Source: Sinobacterium norvegicum
GTDB taxonomy: Bacteria; Pseudomonadota; Gammaproteobacteria; Pseudomonadales; Sinobacteriaceae
NCBI RefSeq assembly: GCF_923077115.1
Contig: NZ_CAKLPX010000001.1
Location: 372,001-436,000, forward strand
DNA: 64,000 nucleotides
Direction of reading: 5' to 3'
Positions 9,926 through 19,414 of this stretch are shown piece by piece. Under the pieces are notes generated by a model that ran no database searches, was not told the DNA's origin, and saw only the letters and a program-made list of their open reading frames with translations. A program made the position numbers and the translations under genes. How positions within the stretch are numbered: position 1 is the stretch's first letter; every line of letters starts with the position of its first letter.

Positions 9926-10501
9926 ATGGCGCGACCATTAGAGTTCGATAAAACCGTCGCATTAAACGCCGCGACCAATCAGTTTTGGTCTGAAGGATTT
10001 GAGGCGAGCTCTATCCAAAAACTATTGGATACCATGGGAATTAACCGCGGTAGTCTCTATGCTTCTTTTGGTGATAAGGAAACGCTATTTAAAAAAGCCT
10101 TAGAGCATTACGAGGCGGAGTTGTCAGAGTATATCGATACAACGTTGCTGGCCGAGAGCAACCCTGTTGACGCCATAGAAGCTTTTTTTATCGGTAAATA
10201 TGCCGCGGCGAGTAAACGAAAACTGTCGATGGGTTGCATGTTAATCAACACCGTCAGCGAACTGAATAACGTCAATAAAAAATTGGCTACATTGGCCTCT
10301 AAAAAGCAACAGAAAATTATTGAAAAAGCGTTGCAGTCTCGGTTAATAGAAGCGAAGGAAAAGGGCTTGATCGATGGAGATGTGCCGGAACTAACCGAAT
10401 ACTTGATCACCCTGTATGCCGGTTTGGAGTTACGTGGCAAGCTGCATAAGAACAAGACGCTGTTATCTGCTACGGTGAAGATGGCGCTGCATAAGCTATA
10501 G
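9926..10501 (+). CDS. TetR/AcrR family transcriptional regulator
   Basis: A 191-residue regulator with an N-terminal TetR helix-turn-helix (residues about 8-50; SSIQKLLDTMGINRGSLYAS then FGDKETLFKKAL) and a helical ligand-binding/dimerisation domain. The sequence MARPLEFDKTVALNAA is the usual opening of the subgroup that includes regulators of reductive or quinone-responsive enzymes, but ligand and targets are unknown. ATG 9926 has a strong GAGGAG ribosome binding site. It is an orphan: the upstream neighbour nfuA and the convergent DAHP synthase are housekeeping genes, so its target is probably elsewhere or itself. A bidirectional terminator follows. Confidence 0.9.
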   Translation: MARPLEFDKTVALNAATNQFWSEGFEASSIQKLLDTMGINRGSLYASFGDKETLFKKALEHYEAELSEYIDTTLLAESNPVDAIEAFFIGKYAAASKRKLSMGCMLINTVSELNNVNKKLATLASKKQQKIIEKALQSRLIEAKEKGLIDGDVPELTEYLITLYAGLELRGKLHKNKTLLSATVKMALHKL

Positions 10502-10525
10502 AGATTGAGTGGTTAATTAGTCGAT

Positions 10526-10555
10526 AAAAAAAGCCATCTTAATGATGGCTTTTTT
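10526..10555. terminator. Bidirectional intrinsic terminator (tetR / DAHP synthase)
   Basis: AAAAAAGCCATC, a five-base loop and GATGGCTTTTTT form a 12-bp stem flanked by A- and T-runs, placed between two convergent stops. It can terminate both transcripts. Confidence 0.85.
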
Positions 10556-10578
10556 CGTTGAGCATGTAACGATGAAGC

Positions 10579-11652
10579 TTAGTTGCGTCTGTTGCCAATT
10601 ACCGGTGATATCTTGGCCGCCATATCGCGTAGGCTTTGCTCTGTGGTTGCCCAGTCGATGCAAGCATCGGTAACGGATACGCCGTATTCGAGTAGGTCGA
10701 GATCAGCATTCAAAGCCTGGTTACCAGCACCGATATTACTTTCAACCATGATACCTACAATAGACTCATTGCCTTCGACAATCTGATTGGCAATGTTTTC
10801 CAGCACCAAAGGCTGGATATTGTGGTCCTTGCTGGAGTTGGCGTGACTGCAGTCTATCATGATGTTGGAGGGTAGCTTGTTCTTTTCCAGTGCTTCTTCG
10901 CACAGGCGAACATGCACTGAGTCATAATTAGGACCGTTGCTACCACCACGTAAGACGATGTGTGAATAGGGGTTACCCTTGGTATGAATAACGGCGACTT
11001 GGCCGGACTCATTGATACCGAGGAATCGGTGTGGCTGTGATGCTGACTTCAATGCATTGGTGGCCACATCCAGGCCACCGTCGGTGCCGTTTTTGAAACC
11101 AACGGCGCAGGAAAGGCCTGAAGACATTTCGCGGTGCGTTTGTGACTCTGTGGTTCGGGCACCAATTGCCGACCAACTGATTAAATCCTGCATGTATTGA
11201 GGTGAGATGGGGTCTAACGCTTCTGTTGAGGTCGGCAATCCCATTTCGGTGACATCGAGTAACAACTTACGGCCAAGATGAAGACCATCTTGGATTTTGA
11301 AGGTATCGTTCAAGTAGGGGTCGTTGATTAAACCTTTCCAACCGACCGTGGTACGGGGCTTTTCGAAGTAGACGCGCATCACAAGATAGAGGCTGTCTTT
11401 GAGCTCGTCGGCAAGCACTTTGAGGCGTTTAGCGTAATCGATGGCCGCCGTGGTATCGTGAATAGAGCAGGGGCCGACAACAACAAAAACACGCTTGTCT
11501 TTGCCCTCAAGAATATTGCGAATAATTTCCCGGCTCTCGGTTACTGTATCAATGGCTGCCTGGGTGAGGGGTAGCTCAGCTTTCAATTGTTCCGGGGTGA
11601 TTAAAATCTCTGCTGATTCAACATTTACATTGTCGACCGCTGCGTTTGACAT
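10579..11652 (-). CDS. 3-deoxy-7-phosphoheptulonate (DAHP) synthase, class I
   Basis: Condenses phosphoenolpyruvate and erythrose 4-phosphate to DAHP, the first step of the shikimate pathway for aromatic amino acids. At 357 residues it is the length of the E. coli AroF/AroG/AroH group. Visible family marks include VVVGPCSIHD, MRVYFEKPRTTVGWKG, the SAIGARTTESQTHREMSSGL block, GGSNGPNYD, and the metal-binding MIDCSHANSSKDH. ATG 11652 has AGGAC upstream. Which aromatic amino acid inhibits it cannot be read from sequence by eye, so no isoenzyme letter is given. It is monocistronic, ending at the shared terminator. Confidence 0.95.
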   Translation of the reverse strand: MSNAAVDNVNVESAEILITPEQLKAELPLTQAAIDTVTESREIIRNILEGKDKRVFVVVGPCSIHDTTAAIDYAKRLKVLADELKDSLYLVMRVYFEKPRTTVGWKGLINDPYLNDTFKIQDGLHLGRKLLLDVTEMGLPTSTEALDPISPQYMQDLISWSAIGARTTESQTHREMSSGLSCAVGFKNGTDGGLDVATNALKSASQPHRFLGINESGQVAVIHTKGNPYSHIVLRGGSNGPNYDSVHVRLCEEALEKNKLPSNIMIDCSHANSSKDHNIQPLVLENIANQIVEGNESIVGIMVESNIGAGNQALNADLDLLEYGVSVTDACIDWATTEQSLRDMAAKISPVIGNRRN

Positions 11653-11887
11653 CGAGTTTGTCCTGTTTTGTGGCGCTAAGTTGTTAGTCTTCAGATAATT
11701 TTACGGTGATTGAAAGAGGACGATGGCAAGTTACGACTGCGCGAGGGCGGTGTATTTTATTACTTGTTGTCTGTAATACTCGTTAAACAATCAATTATAC
11801 TGGTAGGCTGATTCTCAGTGGCGGGCGCGCTAATGTCAATCGCTGACCGGCTATTTTCCCTGTTGACTCACTTATTTGGATAGAAAA

Positions 11888-14563
11888 ATGCTCAATGCCT
11901 TATTTGATATCGACGCTTTATTGCCTTCAATTGCCGTCGCGCATCAAATATTAACGCCGAACAGACGTTTAGCCGCCAAAATTACAGAGGCATATAATCA
12001 GTATCAATTGAGCCTGGGCTTACAAAGCTGGCCAGAGCCGGCCATTGCCAGTCTAGAGGATGTACTACAGCAGTATTGGCAGCAGCTGATGCGGGCAGGG
12101 AGTGTTGAACCCGGCTGGCAACTGTCACCCCATCAGAGCCAACTACTCTGGGAGCAATGCATTAAAGATCATCTCGATGATTTTTATGTCTCCCGCCCCG
12201 CTGCGACAGCCAAGGTTGCCGCCGACGCCTATGACAATCTTGGTCGTTGGTTATTGGCCAGCGATGAGCTTGACCGCTATGAACAGACGATCGATGTTCA
12301 GGCTTTTAATGCCTGGCGATATAGTTTTGAACAGCGCTGTCAGCAGTTAGGCGCTCTGACCAGTGTCAGTCTGGCAGACAGGGTGTTGAGCGCATTGAAG
12401 CAACAGCGGCAACCACGGCAAAAAACTCAGGCTGTATTGGTTGGCTTCGATGTGATGACACCACTGCAGCTGGCATTATTACAACAGTTCTATGCTGATT
12501 ACACTCAAGCTGAGGTTGCCGACAAGGCAGGTGCAGTCACGGCACTTAACTGTGACAGCCAGCAAGCTCAATGGCTTGCTTGTGCGCAGTACTTTAAGCA
12601 ACGTCTGCGTGCAGAGCCGAGTTTACGGCTGGGTTTGATCGTGCCCACACTTAACCAGCATAAGAGTCAGGTAGAGCGCTGCTTTATGTCGGTGTTTGAG
12701 GGCCAATATTTAAATATTGATTACCCAAGGGCCAGTCTACCTTTTAACTTCTCAGCCGGACAACCGCTACGCAGTGCGCCGCTGGTCAATACAGCGATCG
12801 ATTTGCTGAAGTTATCGCAATTGGAGATTGAAGTCAGTGTACTCCTACGTTTATTGCACTCACCGTTTTGGTTATCAAGCCGCCACAGCCAGCAGCGATA
12901 TCGACTGACAGAGACTGTTGAGCGGATGAGCACCGCTGCTGTGGACCAGTCGGCTGTTAAGCAGATGGCACAGACGTTTGCCGACGCCGAGGCGATGATG
13001 GTTATCAGCGAGATAAACGTTTCGCCGTTAGGGCAGCCGCAATATCAAAGACCCTCTCAATGGCTGACATTATTTCAGCAATGGTTGACGCTGTCTTGCT
13101 GGCCGGGAGTACGCCCACTCGACAGTGTCGAGGTGCAACAATACGATGCCCTTAAATCACAGTTCGAGCAGTTCAGAAAACTGGATGATGTCAGTGGTGA
13201 TATCGGCATTAATCGCGCCATTGAATTGTTTGAGGCGCAATTACGATTGACTGTCTTTCAGGAGCAGAGTAAAGACAGCCCAATTCAAATCCTGGGAACG
13301 CTGGAAGGTGCCGGCCTTAGATTTGACAGTCTTTGGCTCAGTTCGATGGATGATCAACAGTGGCCTGCCGCCGCCGCGCCAAACCCGTATTTACCCATTG
13401 CGCTACAGACTCAGCACGCCATGCCTCGCTCCAGCGCCAGCAAGGAACTGGATGTGGCACAGCAGCTGAGTCGACGTTACCTGGCTGCCAGCCGCGATGT
13501 GATTGTCAGTATCGGCAGTGGCGAGCAGGGGTGTCGGTTGTCGAGAATATTTGAGCCTGTGCTGACGCATCCCCTGACTGACCTGGCCGACAGTTCTTTC
13601 GCCGTGCCACAGGACACCGCGTTGCACGGCCGTGTTGGCTGTGATGAATTTGAGCAATTGGAGGATAACAAAGCCCCCGCTGTGGCGCAGCTGGACAGTG
13701 TCAAAGGTGGTGCTGCAATCTTTAAGAATCAGGCAGCCTGTCCCTTCAAAGCCTTTGCCAATCACCGCCTTAACCTGTCTACCAAAATAGAGGCCAACGA
13801 GGGGTTTAATGTGTTGGAGCGGGGCAACAGTCTCCATCGAGCGCTGGAGTTAATTTGGACTGAAATACCGTCACTGGCGGCGCTCAATAGCTGTCAAGCT
13901 GATCTACTTCAGCAGCAAATTGGCCGAAGTATTACCACTGCGGTACAGGAAACACTGGCGCAGCAAGGGCATCAGACTCCGCAGGCGATTGTTGAACTGG
14001 AAATAAAGCGCTTACAACGGGTGGTCGAACAGTGGTTAGAGATAGAGCGGCAACGTAGTGATTTTGCCATCGAATCCTTGGAGCAAACCCTGAACACTGA
14101 GTTCGCCGGACTGCCATTAACACTGCGCATGGATAGAGTCGACCGCCTCGGTGACGATGAGCTGGCCATTATTGATTATAAGTCGGGCTCAGTGACCATC
14201 AACAATTGGCTGGATGAACGACCAAAAGAGCCACAGCTGCCACTGTATGTCTGTCTGATGAAGGCGCAAACACCAAGGGTATCGACGGTGATGTTCGGGC
14301 AACTAAAACTGGGGGCTTTGAGTTACCAAGGCTTAAGTGAGCACGATAGTATGGCTGGCATCGATTTGAATACCAAGAATAGAAAGTTGCAACTGCAGGC
14401 TGAGGATTGGTCAAGCTTAGTGGCGAGTTGGGAGAGAAATCTAACGGCGTTGGCCAATGATTTCATCAACGGTATTGCCACTGTCGATCCTAAAACCGTG
14501 GCCGACAGTTGCAGCTACTGCGATTTTAATCGCCTCTGCCGAATTTCAGCGGAGGCAAAATAA
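11888..14563 (+). CDS. AddB-like PD-(D/E)XK nuclease, probable DNA repair protein
   Basis: An 891-residue protein resembling the AddB/RexB partner of AddAB-type helicase-nucleases that resect double-strand breaks. The middle is a degenerate helicase-like region. The C-terminus is a RecB-type nuclease domain with the catalytic DYK in ELAIIDYKSGS (about residue 765) and RMDRVDR before it. An iron-sulfur staple is suggested by Cys in NQAACPFKAFA upstream of the nuclease core and CSYCDFNRLC at the very end. I chose ATG 11888 over a TTG at 11876 four codons earlier; neither has a strong ribosome binding site. Its stop overlaps the start of the helicase gene by one base, so the two are made together. 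Confidence 0.85.
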   Translation: MLNALFDIDALLPSIAVAHQILTPNRRLAAKITEAYNQYQLSLGLQSWPEPAIASLEDVLQQYWQQLMRAGSVEPGWQLSPHQSQLLWEQCIKDHLDDFYVSRPAATAKVAADAYDNLGRWLLASDELDRYEQTIDVQAFNAWRYSFEQRCQQLGALTSVSLADRVLSALKQQRQPRQKTQAVLVGFDVMTPLQLALLQQFYADYTQAEVADKAGAVTALNCDSQQAQWLACAQYFKQRLRAEPSLRLGLIVPTLNQHKSQVERCFMSVFEGQYLNIDYPRASLPFNFSAGQPLRSAPLVNTAIDLLKLSQLEIEVSVLLRLLHSPFWLSSRHSQQRYRLTETVERMSTAAVDQSAVKQMAQTFADAEAMMVISEINVSPLGQPQYQRPSQWLTLFQQWLTLSCWPGVRPLDSVEVQQYDALKSQFEQFRKLDDVSGDIGINRAIELFEAQLRLTVFQEQSKDSPIQILGTLEGAGLRFDSLWLSSMDDQQWPAAAAPNPYLPIALQTQHAMPRSSASKELDVAQQLSRRYLAASRDVIVSIGSGEQGCRLSRIFEPVLTHPLTDLADSSFAVPQDTALHGRVGCDEFEQLEDNKAPAVAQLDSVKGGAAIFKNQAACPFKAFANHRLNLSTKIEANEGFNVLERGNSLHRALELIWTEIPSLAALNSCQADLLQQQIGRSITTAVQETLAQQGHQTPQAIVELEIKRLQRVVEQWLEIERQRSDFAIESLEQTLNTEFAGLPLTLRMDRVDRLGDDELAIIDYKSGSVTINNWLDERPKEPQLPLYVCLMKAQTPRVSTVMFGQLKLGALSYQGLSEHDSMAGIDLNTKNRKLQLQAEDWSSLVASWERNLTALANDFINGIATVDPKTVADSCSYCDFNRLCRISAEAK

Positions 14564-17500
14564 TGTCACTCCCCGCCGATCATCAGCAGCGCCAACAGGC
14601 CCTCGATATTACCAACAGTTATTGTGTTAGTGCGCCTGCGGGCTCGGGTAAGACAGAGTTACTCAGTCAGCGCATATTAAAGTTACTGGCAAACAGTGAA
14701 AAACCTGAAGAAGTTTTGGCAATTACTTTTACCCGTAAGGCCGCCAGTGAAATGCGCAGCCGCATCGTGATGGCACTGGAGCAAGCCGCCGCAAAAACGC
14801 CAGTCAGTGGCCATCAGCAGCTTACTCGGCAGTTAGCTGAAGCTGTTTTACAGCAAGACCGTCAACTGGGCTGGCAGTTATTGGATAATCCTTCGCGTCT
14901 GCGGGTACAGACTATCGATGGCCTCTGCGGCTCACTGGCTCGCCAAATGCCGTTGATGACCCGGTTTGGTACCAGCCCAACAATCACAGATGATGCTGAA
15001 CCCAGTTATAGGCAGGCGATTACTCGTTTGTTAAACAGCCAAATTGACGCTGAGGAGGATGTATCCAAGGCCATGCGGGCTCTGCTTTGGCATCTCGATA
15101 ACAAGGTCGACCGATATTATGATTTATTGCTCGGCCTGTTGGCTCGCCGAGACCAATGGCTGGGTGTTGTCAGTCAGTCAATGTCTGTTGATGGCAATAT
15201 TGTGCAGCTCAACGGGTTCTTAGCCCTGTGGGTAAACAATCAATTGGCACAGCTGACAAAAAAACTGCAACCGTTTGCCAGTGACCTGGCGCAGATGGCC
15301 GACTATGCCGCCAGCCAACTCGCCGATCAATCATCGATTAGCGCGCTGTTGGGAATCGATCAGTTGCCGGGGGTTGAACTCGGCGATGTCGAGCAGTGGC
15401 AGGCGATTGCTCAGTTGCTTTTAACCGGTGAGAAATTCCGTAAGAAGCTTGATAAGCGACTAGGATTCCCGGCCAAGGATAAGAGTCTCGGCGATGAAAT
15501 TAACGGCCTGCGGGTAGAGCGCAAGCAACAAATGACCGAGTTGATCTGCGCGATTGCAGAGCAGGGTGATGTTTTGCCTTTGTTAGTAGGCCTGCGGTAC
15601 CTGCCCGGCCAGGGTTTTGCTCAGCAACAAGGTGAAATTCTGCAGGCCATTAGCACGGTATTGATTCATCTGAGTGCCCACCTAGATATTGTTTTCTCCG
15701 AGCAGGGCGAGGTTGATTACACGGCCATTTCTATGGCGGCCAGTCGCGCACTGGGCAGCTTAGATGAACCCACTGATGTGGCGCTGTGCTGGGATTATAC
15801 CACGCGCCATATCTTAATCGATGAGTTCCAAGACACCAGTAACAGCCAGTATGAGTTGTTGCAAAAATTGATCAACCAATGGCATGAGGAGAATCACATC
15901 AATCCTAATCGGCCAAAAACCTTGTTTTTGGTTGGCGATGGCATGCAATCAATCTATGCCTTCCGCGAGGCCAATGTTGGTCTCTTCCTACAGGCCAAGA
16001 CCAGTGGTGTTGGTGACCTGCCCCTGATACCGCTGGAGCTAACCGTTAATTTCCGATCATCGGCCGGTATTGTTGAGTGGAATAACACCGTCTTTGATCA
16101 GTCATTTCCGCCGGTGGACAATATCTCCCAGGGGGCAGTGTGTTATAACCCATCAGTTGCATTTTCTGATCATAAAAATCCCGATGCCGGTCAGGTGTTT
16201 GGCTTTGTCGAGCAATCGGGAAGGGGGCAGGAAACCGCCAAGGTTGTCGACATATGCCGCCGGCAAACCAGCATTGATAATCATACTGTGGCAGTGTTGG
16301 TGCGTAATCGCAGCCACCTGGCCGAGATTATTCCGGCCTTACAGGCCGCCGGTATAGAGTGGCAGGCTACGGATATTCATCCGCTGGCCAAGCAGGGTCT
16401 TATTCAGGATTTACTATCGCTTACCCTGGCGCTGCACAATAGCGCCGATACCGTCTCTTGGTTGGCGCTGCTACGCTCGCCGCTATGCGGTTTGACCCTG
16501 GCCGAGCTACTGTTGATTGCAAACATTAAAAATGAAAATAAATGCTCTGTTTACAGGGCGTTGGAGATATTAGTTAATGAGGAATCTAGTGTAGAGAGTG
16601 AGGGGGCTGCTGCTCTTTATCAGCGATTGTTTACCGTTTTTGATGAGCTGAAACTCGCCCTCGATAATCGGCTAAGAAAACCCACCAGACTGTGGCTGGA
16701 AAGTGTCTGGATTGCATTGGGTGGTGTCGATGGTTTAGCTGACAGTCATCAATATAGCCAGGCGGAACGTTACTTGGATCTTGTCGAGATATTGGCTGCC
16801 AACGAATCGGGTCTCGATACTGACGTGTTGCAAGCGCAAGTCATCAAACTGTACGACCAGCCTCAGACCAGCCACCCCAATGCGGTGCAATTAATGACCA
16901 TCCATAAATCAAAGGGCCTGGAGTTTGACACGGTGATTCTCCCCGGTCTTGATCGTCAGCCACGCAGTGATGATAGGCCATTATTCAGCTGGCAGCAGCG
17001 CATATTGGACAGCGGGGACTCGGGCTTGTTAGTGGCGCCCCTGGCGGCAGAGGGCGATGAGCAGGATGCCATTTATGCCATGCTGGCCTACGAGGCCAAG
17101 ACAAAATTGAGCCTGGAAAAAACTCGCTTACTGTATGTCGCCACCACGCGGGCAGTGAGTCAGTTATTTGTACTTGCCAACATCAAGATGGATGACAAAA
17201 CAGAGCGCCCCAAGCCGCCATCTTCCACGAGTTTATTGGCCTCGGTGTGGCAGGCGGTTGCTGGCACACTAGAATTATCATCCGTACTTGATTCAGCGAT
17301 CACTGAGGATAGGCCACAACCAGGGGTACTCCTGAGACGACTGTCCTGCGGTTGGCAAAAGCCTAGGCTGTTACAGAATGATTTATTACAGGACTATCGT
17401 CAGGATCCAATGCGAGGCAAGCACGAGACGTCGGCTGAGTTAGAAGACAATAGTACGGCCAGACATAGCGGCACTGTTATCCATGAATATTTGGAAATTA

Positions 17501-17991
17501 TTTGCCTTCAAGGCAGGCAACAATGGAGCTCGCAAAGGTTGAGCCAATGTCAGTCGGCGGTTGGTTGTCGGTTAAAAGAATTAGGTGTCAGAGCCGCTGA
17601 TGTGGCGCTGGCCAGTACGCGTATCATCGAGCATTTATCAGCCTTGTTAAGTTCCGAACTGGGCCGCTGGGTATTGGATAATCACTATCAAGAAAACCAC
17701 TGTGAATGGGCGTTACAGGTTGTTGAGGGTAATAAGTTCAGTAAGTTAATCATCGATAGGAGTTTTGTTGATGACGATGGTTGTCGTTGGATAATCGACT
17801 ACAAGTCTGCTGCCCCAGCAACTGACCAGCGCATTGAGGCTTTTATCGAGGAGCAACAATCTCTGTACCGTCAACAGTTGCTGCGTTATCAAACCGCGGT
17901 CTCATCGTTGCAAAAACAATTAAAACAAAGTTTCCCGATTCGTATCGCATTATTTTTTATAACTATCAATCAACTAGTTACGTTCGATTAG
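14563..17991 (+). CDS. UvrD/AddA-like helicase-nuclease (double-strand break resection)
   Basis: A 1,142-residue superfamily 1 helicase with all main motifs in order: Walker A APAGSGKTELL near residue 25, motif Ia AITFTRKAASEM, motif II LIDEFQDTSNSQ, motif III VGDGMQSIYAFREA, motif IV LELTVNFRS, motif V MTIHKSKGLEFD, and motif VI LYVATTRA. A C-terminal PD-(D/E)XK nuclease core is visible as WIIDYKSA. The combination matches AddA/RexA-type proteins. Together with the preceding AddB-like gene (TAATG overlap) it probably forms a two-subunit ATP-dependent exonuclease. No LexA-type SOS box was recognised upstream of the pair. Whether the cell also has RecBCD cannot be seen here. Confidence 0.9.
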   Translation: MSLPADHQQRQQALDITNSYCVSAPAGSGKTELLSQRILKLLANSEKPEEVLAITFTRKAASEMRSRIVMALEQAAAKTPVSGHQQLTRQLAEAVLQQDRQLGWQLLDNPSRLRVQTIDGLCGSLARQMPLMTRFGTSPTITDDAEPSYRQAITRLLNSQIDAEEDVSKAMRALLWHLDNKVDRYYDLLLGLLARRDQWLGVVSQSMSVDGNIVQLNGFLALWVNNQLAQLTKKLQPFASDLAQMADYAASQLADQSSISALLGIDQLPGVELGDVEQWQAIAQLLLTGEKFRKKLDKRLGFPAKDKSLGDEINGLRVERKQQMTELICAIAEQGDVLPLLVGLRYLPGQGFAQQQGEILQAISTVLIHLSAHLDIVFSEQGEVDYTAISMAASRALGSLDEPTDVALCWDYTTRHILIDEFQDTSNSQYELLQKLINQWHEENHINPNRPKTLFLVGDGMQSIYAFREANVGLFLQAKTSGVGDLPLIPLELTVNFRSSAGIVEWNNTVFDQSFPPVDNISQGAVCYNPSVAFSDHKNPDAGQVFGFVEQSGRGQETAKVVDICRRQTSIDNHTVAVLVRNRSHLAEIIPALQAAGIEWQATDIHPLAKQGLIQDLLSLTLALHNSADTVSWLALLRSPLCGLTLAELLLIANIKNENKCSVYRALEILVNEESSVESEGAAALYQRLFTVFDELKLALDNRLRKPTRLWLESVWIALGGVDGLADSHQYSQAERYLDLVEILAANESGLDTDVLQAQVIKLYDQPQTSHPNAVQLMTIHKSKGLEFDTVILPGLDRQPRSDDRPLFSWQQRILDSGDSGLLVAPLAAEGDEQDAIYAMLAYEAKTKLSLEKTRLLYVATTRAVSQLFVLANIKMDDKTERPKPPSSTSLLASVWQAVAGTLELSSVLDSAITEDRPQPGVLLRRLSCGWQKPRLLQNDLLQDYRQDPMRGKHETSAELEDNSTARHSGTVIHEYLEIICLQGRQQWSSQRLSQCQSAVGCRLKELGVRAADVALASTRIIEHLSALLSSELGRWVLDNHYQENHCEWALQVVEGNKFSKLIIDRSFVDDDGCRWIIDYKSAAPATDQRIEAFIEEQQSLYRQQLLRYQTAVSSLQKQLKQSFPIRIALFFITINQLVTFD

Positions 17992-18257
17992 CCGCGACCT
18001 TTTCGGGTGAGCGTTTTGTTCAAAACATCCCATCTCTGAGTCAGTCACCTATAGGTAGGACGGTTATTAAGTTTGCCGCCTTAGGGGCTACTCAAGCTCG
18101 CTCGGCTTTCTTAGAATAACGCTGTTGCAACACAATAGTGTGATTGTCTTACCGCAATATTTTTGCATTTTGGCAGTATTGTTCTCGCCCCAATAGTGTG
18201 GCGACTTAAGTTGAAGACAATAGTAATAATAAATATCAACTGAGCGTGGAGAGAGAG

Positions 18258-19274
18258 ATGAAACTCGGATTACAAATGGGTTATTGGCAAAAAGGGCCAA
18301 TCCCTAACATGGTGGGTTTGGCCCAGGAGGCAGAAGACCTCGGCTATGACTCTGTCTTTACGGGTGAAGCCTATGGTTCTGACGCATTGACACCGCTGAC
18401 TTGGATTGGTGCCCACACCTCTAAGATTCGTCTCGGCACCAGTGTTATGCAGATCTCTGCCCGTACGCCGGCCTGTGCTGCAATGTCGGCGCTGACGCTT
18501 GATCATATGTCGAATGGCCGATTAACTCTGGGTATCGGTGTTTCCGGCCCTCAGGTAGTGGAGGGCTGGTATGGCCAGCCATTTAACCGTCCACTGGAGC
18601 GTACCCGTGAATGGATCGACATCTTCCGTCAGGTTATTGCCCGTGAGGGCCCGGTAACTCTGAATGGCAAGCAATATCAGCTGCCGCTCAAAGGCGGCAT
18701 GAACCTCGGTAAGCCGCTGAAGAGTATTACCCATCCACTGCGCAGCCACATTCCAGTCTTTCTAGGCGCTGAGGGACCGAAGAACGTTGCCCTGGCCGCC
18801 GAACAGTTCGATGGCTGGTTACCGATGTTTGTCTCGCCTTACCGTATGGATATTTACGATGACTCGTTGAAAAACAAGCCAGAAGGCTTTGAGATCCCGG
18901 TGTCGATCAATATTCACCTCAATGACAACCTTGACGAGGCATTGTTGCCGACCAAGTGGATGCTGGCCTTATACCTCGGCGGAATGGGGGCGAAGAATGA
19001 TAATTTCCATAAAAACCTGATGGGCCGTATGGGCTTTGGCGATGCCGCACAGGAAGTACAGGACATCTACATGTCTGGCGATATCGAGAAGGCTGTTAAT
19101 GCCGTGCCCGATGCACTGGCGGACGAGATCTCCCTGTCAGGGCCCAAGGATCGCATCAAAGAGCGTATCCAAGACTGGAAGAAAACCGATGTCACCTCGC
19201 TGATTGTCGGCCGCAAAGAAACCGCCGAAGAAAGCCTCGATGTAGTACGTTTCATGGCAGAGGTTACGCTTTAA
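18258..19274 (+). CDS. LLM-class (luciferase-like) oxidoreductase, F420-type subfamily
   Basis: A 338-residue TIM-barrel oxidoreductase of the bacterial luciferase-like superfamily. Marks are the opening KLGLQMGYWQ, the strand DSVFTGEAYGSDA, IRLGTSVMQISARTP with the non-prolyl cis-peptide region, and LTLGIGVSGPQVVEGWYG. Closest named groups are annotated as F420-dependent, but flavin use is possible; no F420 biosynthesis gene lies in the window. ATG 18258 was chosen because GGAGAGAG sits at good spacing; a GTG four codons upstream is inside that ribosome binding site. It is monocistronic with a strong hairpin after the stop. Substrate unknown. Confidence 0.85.
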   Translation: MKLGLQMGYWQKGPIPNMVGLAQEAEDLGYDSVFTGEAYGSDALTPLTWIGAHTSKIRLGTSVMQISARTPACAAMSALTLDHMSNGRLTLGIGVSGPQVVEGWYGQPFNRPLERTREWIDIFRQVIAREGPVTLNGKQYQLPLKGGMNLGKPLKSITHPLRSHIPVFLGAEGPKNVALAAEQFDGWLPMFVSPYRMDIYDDSLKNKPEGFEIPVSINIHLNDNLDEALLPTKWMLALYLGGMGAKNDNFHKNLMGRMGFGDAAQEVQDIYMSGDIEKAVNAVPDALADEISLSGPKDRIKERIQDWKKTDVTSLIVGRKETAEESLDVVRFMAEVTL

Positions 19275-19299
19275 CGCGTGACCTGCCATCCCATCCCCC

Positions 19300-19343
19300 C
19301 TCGTTAACAGTGGTGTTTAGCCACGGCTGTTAACGAGTGTTTT
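19300..19343 (+). terminator. Strong hairpin terminator after the LLM oxidoreductase gene
   Basis: CTCGTTAACAG (19300-19310) pairs perfectly with CTGTTAACGAG (19327-19337), with an inner TGG/CCA, followed by TGTTTT. It lies 26 bases after the stop and separates this gene from rlmD. Confidence 0.65.
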
Positions 19344-19414
19344 ACCGTCTCTATTCGCTATTGATCACCATCATTCGTTATAATGCCGCTAAATCATCTG
19401 TCCGGCGTTCTGTT

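Noticed and set aside
11653-11887. Possible SOS (LexA) box upstream of the AddAB-like pair
   Set aside because: No CTGT-N8-ACAG pattern was found; only a TATAAT/TATACT-like element around 11794-11800 without a convincing -35.
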